From positions 1,550,001 through 1,614,000 of the forward strand of contig CM074701.1 in NCBI GenBank assembly GCA_037367355.1: DNA of 64,000 nucleotides. The letters run 5' to 3'. This document shows positions 10,827 to 20,706 of the stretch, one piece after another. Position numbers and translations under genes: made by a program. Under the pieces are notes generated by a model. The model was not told where the DNA came from and searched no databases. It saw nothing but the letters and a program-made list of their open reading frames with translations. Positions within the stretch are counted from its first letter, which is position 1; every line of letters starts with the position of its first letter. This DNA is from Neoscytalidium dimidiatum. Lineage: Eukaryota; Ascomycota; Dothideomycetes; Botryosphaeriales; Botryosphaeriaceae.

Positions 10827-12947
10827 ATGGCTGAGGTAGGCTTTACTTTTGCGCCACTGTCAACACCTGCGACGCTAAAGCTCATCGCAGCACATTTCTG
10901 AACTGTGCACTCTTCTGGTCGACGATCTATATGGCGAGCTCTCTTCTGTACGTGCCTCGAACCATGACGCCATCTTCCTTACGAGCCCGCGACCGACACA
11001 ACGCTATTTTCTTTATTTTTTTTGGCCCCACTCACTGACCTTCTCAGCGATTGTTCTCCATCCTCGCCCGGCTCGGCCGCCTCACTATCCGCGGTATAGT
11101 GAAATACTCTGACTTGAGCGCCCGCGATATCAAACATGGCCTCGCCGTGCTCATCCAGCAGGGCCTAGTCTTGCACTACACTACCGAGGACGAGATCTAT
11201 TACGAACCGCATTGGGACCAGGCTTATGCGTTGGTCCGCGCTGGAAAGACAGTCAAAATGGTTGAGGATAGATTCGGAGAGTCTGCCGGTGGCCTTGTGT
11301 CCAATCTATTGCTTCTAGGGCATGCAAAAATCAGCGATTTGGCGGATGCCTACGGAGTCTCGTCCAAGGTCGGCACCGTCGATTCGGCGGGCCTTCGTGT
11401 CAACGGAAACGGAATTGTAAATGGCGACGACGCCAACGCTGGAACTGAGAAGCATCACAACCATGTCAAGTCTCTCGAAGATCTTCACAGAATTCTACGC
11501 CAGCTTCTCGATGCCGGCTTCGTCATTCCTATCCACCGCCACCACTTCTACCCGACCTCCGATCTCCGCACCGAAGCCGAGCGCATTATCAAACATAAAG
11601 TTTTTGGCGGCCAGGTCAAGGGCAAGCAGATAGCTGAGCTAGAGGTCGAAGTGAACAAATTACTGAAGAGGTGGAGGGACGAGGAAGGGGATGAAGAGGA
11701 ACAATCGAGCGGCATATCTGCAGGCATGAAACGAGGGAGAGAAGAAAACACTGCACAAGCTCGGAAGCGCGTCAAAATCAACGCCAGGTTACCAAACGGC
11801 TCCTATGCCGTATCTGCTGGGGCTGCCATCCCGCTGGATGTACGTCTCCTTCAACCGTGAAGTGAGAAAACTAGTTAACTTACGAAAACAGGAAGATCTT
11901 GTTGTCGCCGTCAGCCAAGAGAAATGCATGGTCGCGCTGAGAACGGAACAACTTGTGGATTACGCTAACCGCTACCTGGGAGAGACTACCTCGAAAGTGT
12001 ACGAGGCACTTCTACGTCAGCTGGAGAAGAAGGTCGATCGTTGCAACGATCCTTTCGACCAAGCACCAAGTGAGGATGAGGAGGCCGAGGCCTTGCCCAC
12101 GGTGACTGCTCGCGAGGTCTTAGAGCATATGGATCCGACCGTCGACCTAGCTATTGGAGTTGGCAGGATGGACACTCAGACAAATGGCGTGACTCACGAC
12201 AGCGAAGATGAGGACGAGGTTGTAACGCCGAATGGGAGTTCCCGTGCTAATGGCGCCAGCCCGGCAGCTCCAGGAAATCGTCTGGCTGGGATCAAGGCCC
12301 ACCTTTCCGTTTTGTTCGAAGACCCTCGACGTTTCGTGCGTTGGGTTGGATCGCGTGGCGGCGGTGAATACAAGGTTGATTTCCGCCCTCTTACCTATTC
12401 TCTCATCCAGCACGAACTAGAGGCTACTGTGCTCGCCCGCTGGGGTCCACTTGCTGCGAGAATCGTCCGCATTTTGCATGCCAAAGGAAAGCTCGACGAA
12501 AAACAAGTCTCCACGACGGGCCTGATGCGCACTAAAGAGATTCGGGCTGCTTTGACCGCAATGCAAGAAGTTGGGTTTGTGGACACGCAGGAGGTGCCAA
12601 AAGACAACACCCGCGCCCCAAGCAGGACCATGTACTTCTGGTTCTTTGACCAGGACAGGACCAGGCAGCTTGTTTTGACGGACACTTACAAGGCTATGGC
12701 TCGTATTCTGCAAAGGATAAAGGTAGAACGGGCAAAGGTGCAGTCGGTCATTGACAAAGCAGAACGGTCGGACGTCATTGGCAATGAAGACCGTTTCTTG
12801 ACCGAGACGGAGAAAAGGGCGCTAAGGGCATGGAGGGAAACGGAAGAGAAACTTCTGGTCCAACTCGGACGGCAGGACAATCTTGTTGCCATTCTTCGGG
12901 ATTTCAGGATGCCTCCTATCCCGAAGTCGTCCTGGAACGAGAGCTAA
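10827..12947 (+). CDS. RPC82: RNA polymerase III subunit RPC3/Rpc82
   Basis: Four exons are inferred: 10827-10835, 10891-10947, 11048-11839 and 11892-12947, giving about 637 aa. The first exon encodes only Met-Ala-Glu, and the second encodes HISELCTLLVDDLYGELSS, the typical start of Rpc82. The protein belongs to the Rpc82/Rpc34/Rpc31 subcomplex, which helps Pol III open promoters of tRNA and 5S genes in the nucleus. Winged-helix regions are evident in RLTIRGIVKYSDLSARDIKH (residues about 30-50) and later in DEKQVSTTGLMRTKEIRA. A basic, acidic-flanked linker (MKRGREENTAQARKRVK) lies near residue 245. The C-terminus (EEKLLVQLGRQDNLVAILRD) matches the family coiled-coil end. Length is normal. 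The tiny first exon is the least certain part. Confidence 0.92.
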
Positions 12948-15065
12948 ACTTCTTTCTTTGATGTAGCATGCCTGCAACATCTTACTTTAATGAACGATTC
13001 AGTGCATGGCGGGAGGCGTTTCAAGGTTTATGGACATGCCGGTAGGTGGCTTATAGCCCTTTCTTTGCATTCACCGGTGCAATTCCGTCCTCTTTTGGGA
13101 ACATGGGGGGGAAAGGAAAAGCGATTCTTTCTTCTTTACTCTTTCTTTTGTACAGAGATTCTACGAGAAGACTTCGCCGGAACTGCACGGACGGACGGCT
13201 CAGAACTTCGAAGAACCATCCGGACAACGAGCTTTGCAACGAGAATAGAACTGGATGGGCCATCCTCCCCCGTATGCAATGTCTTCGTTGCCACACCTGC
13301 TGAAGGCGCCTCGTATGATTTCCTCTCGTCTTGGTTGTTCGGCTATGCAGGCGACTTCTGGACCACGGTACAGAGACAGAGAGATACCCCCATTCGCTTG
13401 CCTTTAGCGAAGCGATAAGTGTTATAAACTTGAGAGGAAGACTGCTTGATTGTGGTGGTGGAAATGGAGCGTTTGTCTATTCTATTCTATGAGTGGAATG
13501 AGGAACGTGCTGAGAAAAGTAACGCAATGTGTATATAGCGTATATTGAACAGTGGCGGCTGTAAGGTCACTGTGATTTTTTAATGGTTCCAATAGGCAAC
13601 TTTCATCTGGGAGATACAAGAACATGTGACTTTTGATTAGAAAAGCGAAGAAATAAGCCCGTGTCCGTGTCAGAGTCTCGACTCCCCCGCCTAGACTTCA
13701 AACCCACTGGGCTGCAAAAATGAGAATTGGCGTGCGATGTCGTTGCGCGCAGCAGACTGGAACACCGTTCGTATTATGCGCAGATCCAAAGAAACGGCCG
13801 TGCATCTCGGACGCTAGTTTTCCCCTTAACTACGCCGCAGTGCCGTCGATCATCCGCCTGACTGTTACTTGTCGGATCCGTTAACCATTTTCGACCGCAC
13901 CTCCAGGACTCCGCGCAACTCCGAACACTCCATTTTCTTTCCCCCTCCCGCCGTACACTGGAACCCGATCGATCGTTGGGCGGCTGCACAAACATCACCG
14001 CACCAAGCCGGGGAAGAGAAACAGAAACGAGCGTAGAGACGCAGCCGCGGTATCAAAGTGGAGACAATCCGAACATGGGGGAAGTGAGCGGGATTAACGA
14101 GGAACAAGCGAGATTGAGGGTGCATCCTTTCTTGGATTTCGATGCCTGCCGGGTCCCAGTGCGATGGTTCTCTACTTCGCCTGACTTTTCCGCTTTTTAT
14201 CGTCTGTCTAGTGGGCCCGCTTTCCAAACCGCTGTTGTTTTGATGCACTCCTGTTTCTTTGGCCTCAGCCCGGAACACGGTAAGTGGAGCGGGATCGACC
14301 ATGCATCGGCCTTGCCGGCTGAGAGACTCGAGACGAGACGCGTGAGCAAGGTGAAGCGAGTTATCTTGGACTTTCAGTCTTTGTGCGGCTAGGCTCCGAA
14401 ATCCACCATTTCGGATCATCGGAGTTGTGGTCGACTCAAGTTTTGCCAGACTGGGATTTTACTGGATGGGATGGCACTGGGGTTCGCGGAGGAATTTAGG
14501 CTGGCTGTCCCATTATGTGGCCGGATTTATCTCATAGTTGCTAGTTGAAAAAGAAAGGGTGCATCGAAATCCGTACTCTTTGAGATAGCGCATGATGGCA
14601 GGGAAGGTATCAATCATAATTCGTCATGAGTGAGCCTTTCCATCCAAGCACAGCAGGATTCCTGCTGCCTTACTAAACTACTCTACCTTATGTACCTAAC
14701 GAGAAATAGGTACAACGAATCCAACCCTTACTGCAAAGAAATAGCAAAAGGACCGTCCCCCCTAAGACGGGACCATTCAACGCAAAAGAGAGAGCAAGCA
14801 GATACGCTAAATGGGAGCAAACGAATCAGTGGGGCTCGTAGAGAAAGGAGAGATGCACCAGGCACGCCTCCAGAAAGGGAGAGTTGATTCAATGAAATGA
14901 TGATTAGAGGTGCGCGCCGTTGCAATGCCTTTTAATGAGCTGAGTAATCATGGCACCAGAGGGAGCGCAGGTAAGGAAGAAAAACGCCAAGTTCGTCCAT
15001 CCGTAACATACTAGTGGTAGAAAGGCCATGGCTGGCCGAAGGGGTGACGAGGGTCGATGTCTCCA
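12948..15065. other. Intergenic between convergent genes
   Basis: This 2.1-kb stretch lies between the stop codons of RPC82 (+) and the AT-hook protein gene (-). It contains several AT-rich tracts (for example 13490-13620 and 14510-14720) and frames of up to 184 codons on the minus strand that resemble no protein. It is probably 3' untranslated sequence and spacer. Confidence 0.45.
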
Positions 15066-17225
15066 CTAGAATACATCATCCGGCCACTCGAATGAAGCAT
15101 TCCTCCGCTGAACTGTCACGGCAGCCTTGGAAGCCTGCAGCTTCAAGTTTTCCGGGACTGAGGGCATCGGCGGCACCGATTTTCCGTTGGGAACCACGCT
15201 GACAATGCTATCCTCAGGTTGCTCACTCCTGCGTCGCTGTCCAGGTGAAGCAGAGCGAGTACCACGGCGCATGGCTGGGTGGGAAGGTGTAGCGAGAGCA
15301 GACGGCTTACTCGGAGAACCATCCCTGAGCATGACTTTGGCAGTCGTCACGTCTTCCTCAGTCATAGACTCGATGGCTTCGTCAATACTAGCGTGTACAG
15401 CAGGCTCTTTCTCAACGACCTTTATCGCAGTTTCAGTGAGCTCCACGTTCTTTGACTGGGGCTGTTTCTGATCGGCCGTCTGATCAGGATCTTGAATCTT
15501 CTCCTCAGACTCTTTCGTTGTAGTTTTTGCTTCCAGTGCAGGATTCTTCTTAGGCCTACCACGTCTTTTCTTGGGAGGATCTTGAGTTGCTTCATCCCAC
15601 TCAGAGTCATCGTTGGCATCAGGGCCGGGCTTGTAGGTCAAATCGCCCTGGTCACCGCTCTTCCTCTTCTTCATGGATGCTGATCTAGTTGCGCTGCTCT
15701 TCTTCGGTCCAGCAGGCTCAACATCTGCGATCCAGATATCGTTCGTGGCGGTAGGTGTTGGCGGATCCCTCTCCTGCGCGGAGGAGGCTTGTTCTTGGTC
15801 ATTATCTGTCTGAGAATCGACTGTGTGCGAAGGCACAGGCATTTCTTCACGATCATCAACATCAGGGAAGAGAAGGCGCTCAGACGGGAGAGTAGGCATA
15901 GTGCCGCCAACCCTAGAATGTCTCTTGCGTAGTGGGGTTGGAACGCGTGGCTTGTTACTGCTTAGCGAAGCAGCTAGATGAGCAGGAAGAGCAGGGACTG
16001 GAGGAGTAGGGTCTCCTAAGCAGTCATACAGCTCACGCCGGGCATCTTGTAGCTTCGCCTCTAGGTCGCTAACACGCTTGTGAAGCTTGAGCTGCTTCTG
16101 AAGGTCCTTCTTGGACTGGATCTTGCGGAGCGTACGGGGATGCTGAACGTCGCTTAAATCCGCTGTAGGAGACGACGGAGGAGCCCGCTTGGCTAGTTGA
16201 GCCTCGGACCGCGCCTTCTTCAGGTTTGCGAATGAAGGAGTCCTGAAATGAAGGGCAGACTTGCGCTCAGGCGGAGAAGAGATGTTGACAGCGCTCTTTG
16301 CAGCATCTTTCTGTTCGTAAGGACGCGAGTAGTTCGGCTCAATACCGGCGATCCCCGAATCCCTTTGGTTGGCGTGCTCATCGGTCGGCGCGGTGTATCC
16401 CGGGGCGAAGATTGTGGTTCCCTTTGGAATTCCATGAGTGCCCTGAGTGCCCAGTTGGCCTGTTTTCTTCAAGTGCGCATATACCTCATCTGCCTTCAAT
16501 GCCCTCTCCCTAAGCTGGCGTGCCTGCTCGTCCAGCGCCTCTTCGATCAGTTCCTGGCGCGCTTCGCTCCACTTCTGCTGCATCTTCTGCCATATATTGA
16601 CTGGGTTGAAAGACGAGGCGAGAGATCTTCCAAAGCGGAAGATGCCTGACTCCCTAGTGTTGGCAGTAGTACTGGTAGCGGCAGAGGTGGCGCTGGTTAC
16701 GGACTGGTTTGGATAGTGCGGAGGGCCCCTGGAAGATGCGCGATAGTAATCCGGAGCGGTCTCGTTTGCAGCGTGGTAGTCCTCCATCAGCTGGTCGATA
16801 GGAGCAATGCCTCGGGATGGGAAGAAGCGGGTAAAGAGGCTCGGAGGCTGGTCACTGGCACGGTCGTGCATGCTGGCCTCCTGGAACCTGGAAAGACGGC
16901 CTGGTGACGAAACCTGGCGCCGGCTGTGCGAGCCTTTGCTGCGACGGCTGCGCTGCGAAGAGTCAGGAGACAAGGGCTGCTCGTCGGTCAGCGGCCAATT
17001 CGCAGAGCGGCGCCGCTTGGACGAGTAGGAGCCTTCATCCACCTCAGCGTAGGGCCTCTGTTCTGTGTCCGTCTCGTGCACCTTGTGGCGGCGCTTCCTC
17101 GAGCCGAAGTCAGTCATGTCGTCGCCGGAGGTGGTGTCATGCATGGCGGTCGAGGGAAGCTGCAGGCCGTCGGCGATGGACGTGCGGCGGCGGACGGGAG
17201 CGGCGGCCAGCTTACGAGCAGCCAT
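15066..17225 (-). CDS. Low-complexity nuclear protein with AT-hook and coiled coil
   Basis: A single open frame of about 719 codons from the ATG at 17225 (MAARKLAAAPVRRRTSIADG). The same frame stays open upstream to an ATG at 17585, which would add 120 residues, but that part looks like leader translation. The protein is basic and rich in Ser, Arg and Pro, with likely nuclear localisation signals (SRKRRHKVHE, SSKRRRSANW). A helical part precedes residue 260 (PVNIWQKMQQKWSEARQEL), a coiled coil spans about 362-402 (KQLKLHKRVSDLEAKLQDA), and an AT-hook-like core is near residue 552 (KKRRGRPKKNP). It resembles ascomycete proteins loosely annotated as nuclear RNA- or DNA-binding. DNA binding is inferred from the AT-hook; no enzyme domain is visible. 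Confidence 0.8.
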   Translation of the reverse strand: MAARKLAAAPVRRRTSIADGLQLPSTAMHDTTSGDDMTDFGSRKRRHKVHETDTEQRPYAEVDEGSYSSKRRRSANWPLTDEQPLSPDSSQRSRRSKGSHSRRQVSSPGRLSRFQEASMHDRASDQPPSLFTRFFPSRGIAPIDQLMEDYHAANETAPDYYRASSRGPPHYPNQSVTSATSAATSTTANTRESGIFRFGRSLASSFNPVNIWQKMQQKWSEARQELIEEALDEQARQLRERALKADEVYAHLKKTGQLGTQGTHGIPKGTTIFAPGYTAPTDEHANQRDSGIAGIEPNYSRPYEQKDAAKSAVNISSPPERKSALHFRTPSFANLKKARSEAQLAKRAPPSSPTADLSDVQHPRTLRKIQSKKDLQKQLKLHKRVSDLEAKLQDARRELYDCLGDPTPPVPALPAHLAASLSSNKPRVPTPLRKRHSRVGGTMPTLPSERLLFPDVDDREEMPVPSHTVDSQTDNDQEQASSAQERDPPTPTATNDIWIADVEPAGPKKSSATRSASMKKRKSGDQGDLTYKPGPDANDDSEWDEATQDPPKKRRGRPKKNPALEAKTTTKESEEKIQDPDQTADQKQPQSKNVELTETAIKVVEKEPAVHASIDEAIESMTEEDVTTAKVMLRDGSPSKPSALATPSHPAMRRGTRSASPGQRRRSEQPEDSIVSVVPNGKSVPPMPSVPENLKLQASKAAVTVQRRNASFEWPDDVF

Positions 17226-17254
17226 GGAATTGTCCTGTGAGCGGAGGTTAGACG

Positions 17255-17311
17255 TTACGGTGGCGCCAGCGGGGTGGTAGGGCTTCTGCGCACGCTGTCG
17301 GACTGCGCCAT
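17255..17311 (-). promoter_or_regulatory. Upstream ORF (18 codons) or end of a leader intron
   Basis: In the leader of the AT-hook gene an ATG at 17311 opens an 18-codon frame (MAQSDSVRRSPTTPLAPP) that stops 29 bases before the main ATG. The bases just after it include a CTAAC branch-like site and a CACAG, resembling an intron 3' end. It could therefore be a translated upstream ORF or part of a spliced leader. Confidence 0.35.
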
Positions 17312-17585
17312 GGTGACAGATGCGCGCAGCGGTGGAGGGCGACGCGCTGAAACGCAGGAAATTGGCGGGTAGCGGGACTCGTCGGCGGTCTGCAGGAAGA
17401 CGAAGGAATACCAATGGTCTATGAACAAGATGGGAGGCCGTAAGTCGTGAAAGTGTGTCGCGAGCGGATAGCAGCTGCGGGAGCGTGCTCAGGCGGCGTC
17501 GCGCGTGGATTGCGGGCGTGGGCGTGTCGTCGCGCGTTGCTGAACCCATGTCCGCATCTGCAGCCGGGGTCGCGCTGGTTTCCAC

Positions 17586-18295
17586 AGCGATGGCCAGTCC
17601 GCCAACGGGCTGCAGATTAACCTCAGACCTCAGACACCAACCAATTTGCTCATTTCTCCATCACTGCTGACCAAGAAAGAGACTGCACCATTTTTATGCT
17701 TATCTAACTACCGAGAGCCATTGCCAGATATCCACCCATAGTGAGAAAGCGCTGGGCATTCACTCTAAACCCCCCCCCCCCGGGGAAACAACGAAGCCGT
17801 AGGTGTCCTCCCGACAAACAAGACGCAAACGAAAGCATGGCCGGCTGGCGTAGTCGCTGACAGTGTACAGGCTAAGAGAATGCTGCATTATAGGGAGGGT
17901 CTGGGCCAATGCGCCCCCAGTAGGAGAACAAGGAAATTTGCAACCACATAATTTGAACGCCCGTACGCGCCGTTTGAATAGAATCCAACGTGAAGGAAAT
18001 GGTATCGTCGTCGGCCGGATGCCGCGGCCAAAACAAGAAAGGAATCAACAACCACAGAGAAAGCAATAGCTCCAAGCCTTGGTGAGCGCGCCTAAAGCAC
18101 CACGAAACAAAAGTCCAGTCAACGTAATAACAGGAGGCGAAGCTGTGATGAGTCTCGCAAATCGACACGCCCACATGCTTGCTTCAACCTCATGGTCACA
18201 TCTTCGTGATACCTTCCGAGACAATCACATGTCTCAGCAAACCCCCGGTCTCGTCACCAACATCGCCCCAGAGAATTCAATCTTCGTTATCACGA
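17586..18295. other. Intergenic between AT-hook gene and veA
   Basis: This 710-bp stretch holds the promoter of the AT-hook gene and the veA 3' untranslated region. A run of twelve C lies at 17770-17781. No coding frame is recognisable. Confidence 0.5.
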
Positions 18296-20144
18296 TCAAT
18301 TGGACAGGGGAACGCGCCGGCTCCTGTGCGTGCCGTCAGCACGACGGTAGCTCATAGCACGCTCATCAAGAATCTCCTCGTCCGTCGAAGGATCCAATGC
18401 ACTCAGGCCGTCATCCACAGGTAGGTTGACATTCGGGCGTGCGCCTCCACGCAGGGGCTGTTCAATGTGGTTCGTGTCAAAGGTGGCAGAGAACGAACGC
18501 TTCGTCGACCCGGAGAGAGCTTGACTAGTTGACTCCCCGTGGCTGCTGTACGGCTTGTTCTGGAAGGCACGCGGCACCAACGGGTCGACAGGCATTTGAA
18601 TTCCAGGGGCAGAGACAGGGTACGAGGGCGACACCGGTTCGAGCTTGTCGGCAGGAGGTTGCAGAGTCTTCAGCGGCGCCAGGTTGTAGCCGTTCATCGA
18701 GTGCGTGCTGGCTGGGGTCTGAGAGCCATTCGGGTGGGGAGCCTGAGTGCTCGGCATAGGTTGCGCAGGTGGCGGATTCATCTGGCTCTGGTGTCGGTTG
18801 TAGCCCGAGTCCAAGGATCCGAACGGCGCGGCCATTTGGTTCGGTGTTTGCTGCGGACCAGCCAATGAGGGGCGGCGGTACTCCGAACCATTGCTGCTGT
18901 AATCAAGGCTGTCATGGCGGACTGGAGCCGGCTGTTCGTAGTGCGGGTATTGTTGGCTGGGTCCATAACCATACGGTTGGGTCATTGGCATTTGGGGCTG
19001 AGCTTGCGGCTGCCAAGAATGCTGCGATTGCATGTAAGGGGCCTGTGGAGGGTGCATGGCCGGCTGCTGTGGAGCAGGCGGATACTGGCTCTGATATTGA
19101 GGGGCAGGAGCAGGCGGGTATTGCATCTGTGATGAATAGGCAGTCTGAGGCGCCTGCGGAGGTGGCATTTGGCTCTGATATCCTTGGTTGTAAGAATTGG
19201 CCATATCCTGCATGGACGGACGGCGAGGCGGCGGGGCAAAAGATGCGTTACTAGCATTACTTTGCGATCTTGGACGATCGCTCCCGTCAGCCATGGGCTG
19301 AGGCGTATGCACAGCGTTCTGGCCATAAACGTCCGGCGTCGCGGTCCGGTTACGTTCGTAAGCGGTCTTCTCTTCATAGTCATCCCATTCGTCCTTGGTC
19401 TTGTTGTCGCGCCTCCTCATGCGGACATCGCGACGAATTCGGACCCGGCATCCCTGCTCGGCGACCATGCGGCTCAGAGCAGTGCTCTCCGTGAGGCCGG
19501 GGAACTTCTTGGCACTGTAAACGCTGAAAGGCGCTGACTTCACCTCCAACCTGTGAGATACGTGTGCATCAACACGGCCGTTTTGAACATGCTCCGACCC
19601 GCGGTCATCGCTGTCCATGTCCTTGTGCTCCTTCAGCTCCTCATACAAAGCGAAGCTCAAACGATATTTCCCTTCATGGCGGACGGACAAATCGGGGAAA
19701 ATGAAGTAGCCAGCAGGAGTCGGTCGGTCAAGGTACGCCATACCAGCAACAGGGGTGCCAGTGAGAACCGGAAAGCTAGCAGGGTTAGGCTGGACGCGGC
19801 CCTGGGCAATGGAACGCGCGTTCTCCAAAGTCGCAAACAGGAAGAAATTCGCATTGTACGAGAAAGTGATGTCGTTTTGCCTGTTCTCACCCTCAAAGAT
19901 ACGAAGCTCCACAATCGGAGGCGGGTCGACCGGGCGGCGGTCAGCGGAGGCTGTGCGCGAGTCAGTCAAGTTTCGGTCTTGATGGTGTCGCTGTTTGCTC
20001 ACATTTGGCTCCAGATCCGCAAGCCCTAGCACGTTCAGGTTGCTGGATAACTTGCATCTGATACGTGATCTTCTTGCCCTCCTTGGTCATCCTGGAGGAC
20101 GAGCTCACGGTCTCGTTGGCCACGGGGATAATACTCGTCGCCAT
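18296..20144 (-). CDS. veA: Velvet-family regulator VeA
   Basis: Exons 20144-20003 and 19950-18296 join across a 52-nt GTGAGC...ACAG intron to read [18 protein letters not shown], a conserved velvet junction, giving about 598 aa. VeA is the light-responsive scaffold that pairs with VelB and the methyltransferase LaeA in the nucleus to control sporulation and secondary metabolism. The N-terminal velvet domain spans about residues 15-235: [51 protein letters not shown] and [20 protein letters not shown] are characteristic. A basic cluster ([13 protein letters not shown]) and the N-terminal [18 protein letters not shown] are the likely importin-binding region. The rest is a long Pro/Gln/Ser/Tyr-rich disordered tail with a conserved [10 protein letters not shown] patch near the end. 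Length and architecture are normal. Upstream lies an unusually long gene-free region. Confidence 0.96.
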
Positions 20145-20660
20145 GATGGTCGATTGGGCAGGGAATCAAACTTCAAAGGAAAAGATGCTGGGACACGAGA
20201 GACAGTTAGCGGACTGGTGGCATGACAGCAGAGCGTGGATAGCCACTCCCTTGCATGGCCTGTCGACGCGCATGCCTGAGAAGAGCCAAGAATGGCACTC
20301 ACAGTAATAATGGGACGTCACACGAGGACGATCGAAGAGCAACAGAGGAATAACTCCGCAGAATTGATATCTGGATCGCAACGCTTGTCAGCGAAAGGGT
20401 TTTAGGGTCGGTCTATCCCCAGGACACGGGGCTGGCGTTGGCTGGGTGCGGGCGAAGCCAAGAGGGCAGTGCCCAAGCAAACGAAAGTAGCGAGCGGCTC
20501 GAAAGCGTGCGGGAGCTGAAAGAAACACGGTCGGTCAAGCACTCACAGGGAGAAGTGGTCGAAAGGAGAGGAGCAGCGAGCGACGTCTGTGGGCTGAGCA
20601 GCACAATAGCGTGGGCGAGGACTGCTGGGGCTGTTTTTGCTGGGCAGAGTTGTCAGACGA

Positions 20661-20706
20661 GCAGCAGCAGCAGGCAGGCAGGCAGGCAGGTAGACAGGCA
20701 GGCAGC
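20661..20706. repeat. GCA/CAGG microsatellite
   Basis: Four GCA units run into five CAGG tetranucleotides, then an interrupted further pair after TAGA. It lies about 520 bp upstream of the veA start codon, in its likely promoter or leader. A shorter CAGG run is at about 21639-21653. Confidence 0.8.

Noticed and set aside
13865..14419. 184-codon minus-strand frame in the RPC82 downstream spacer
   Set aside because: No motif, no plausible intron partners and mixed composition; it is most likely chance.
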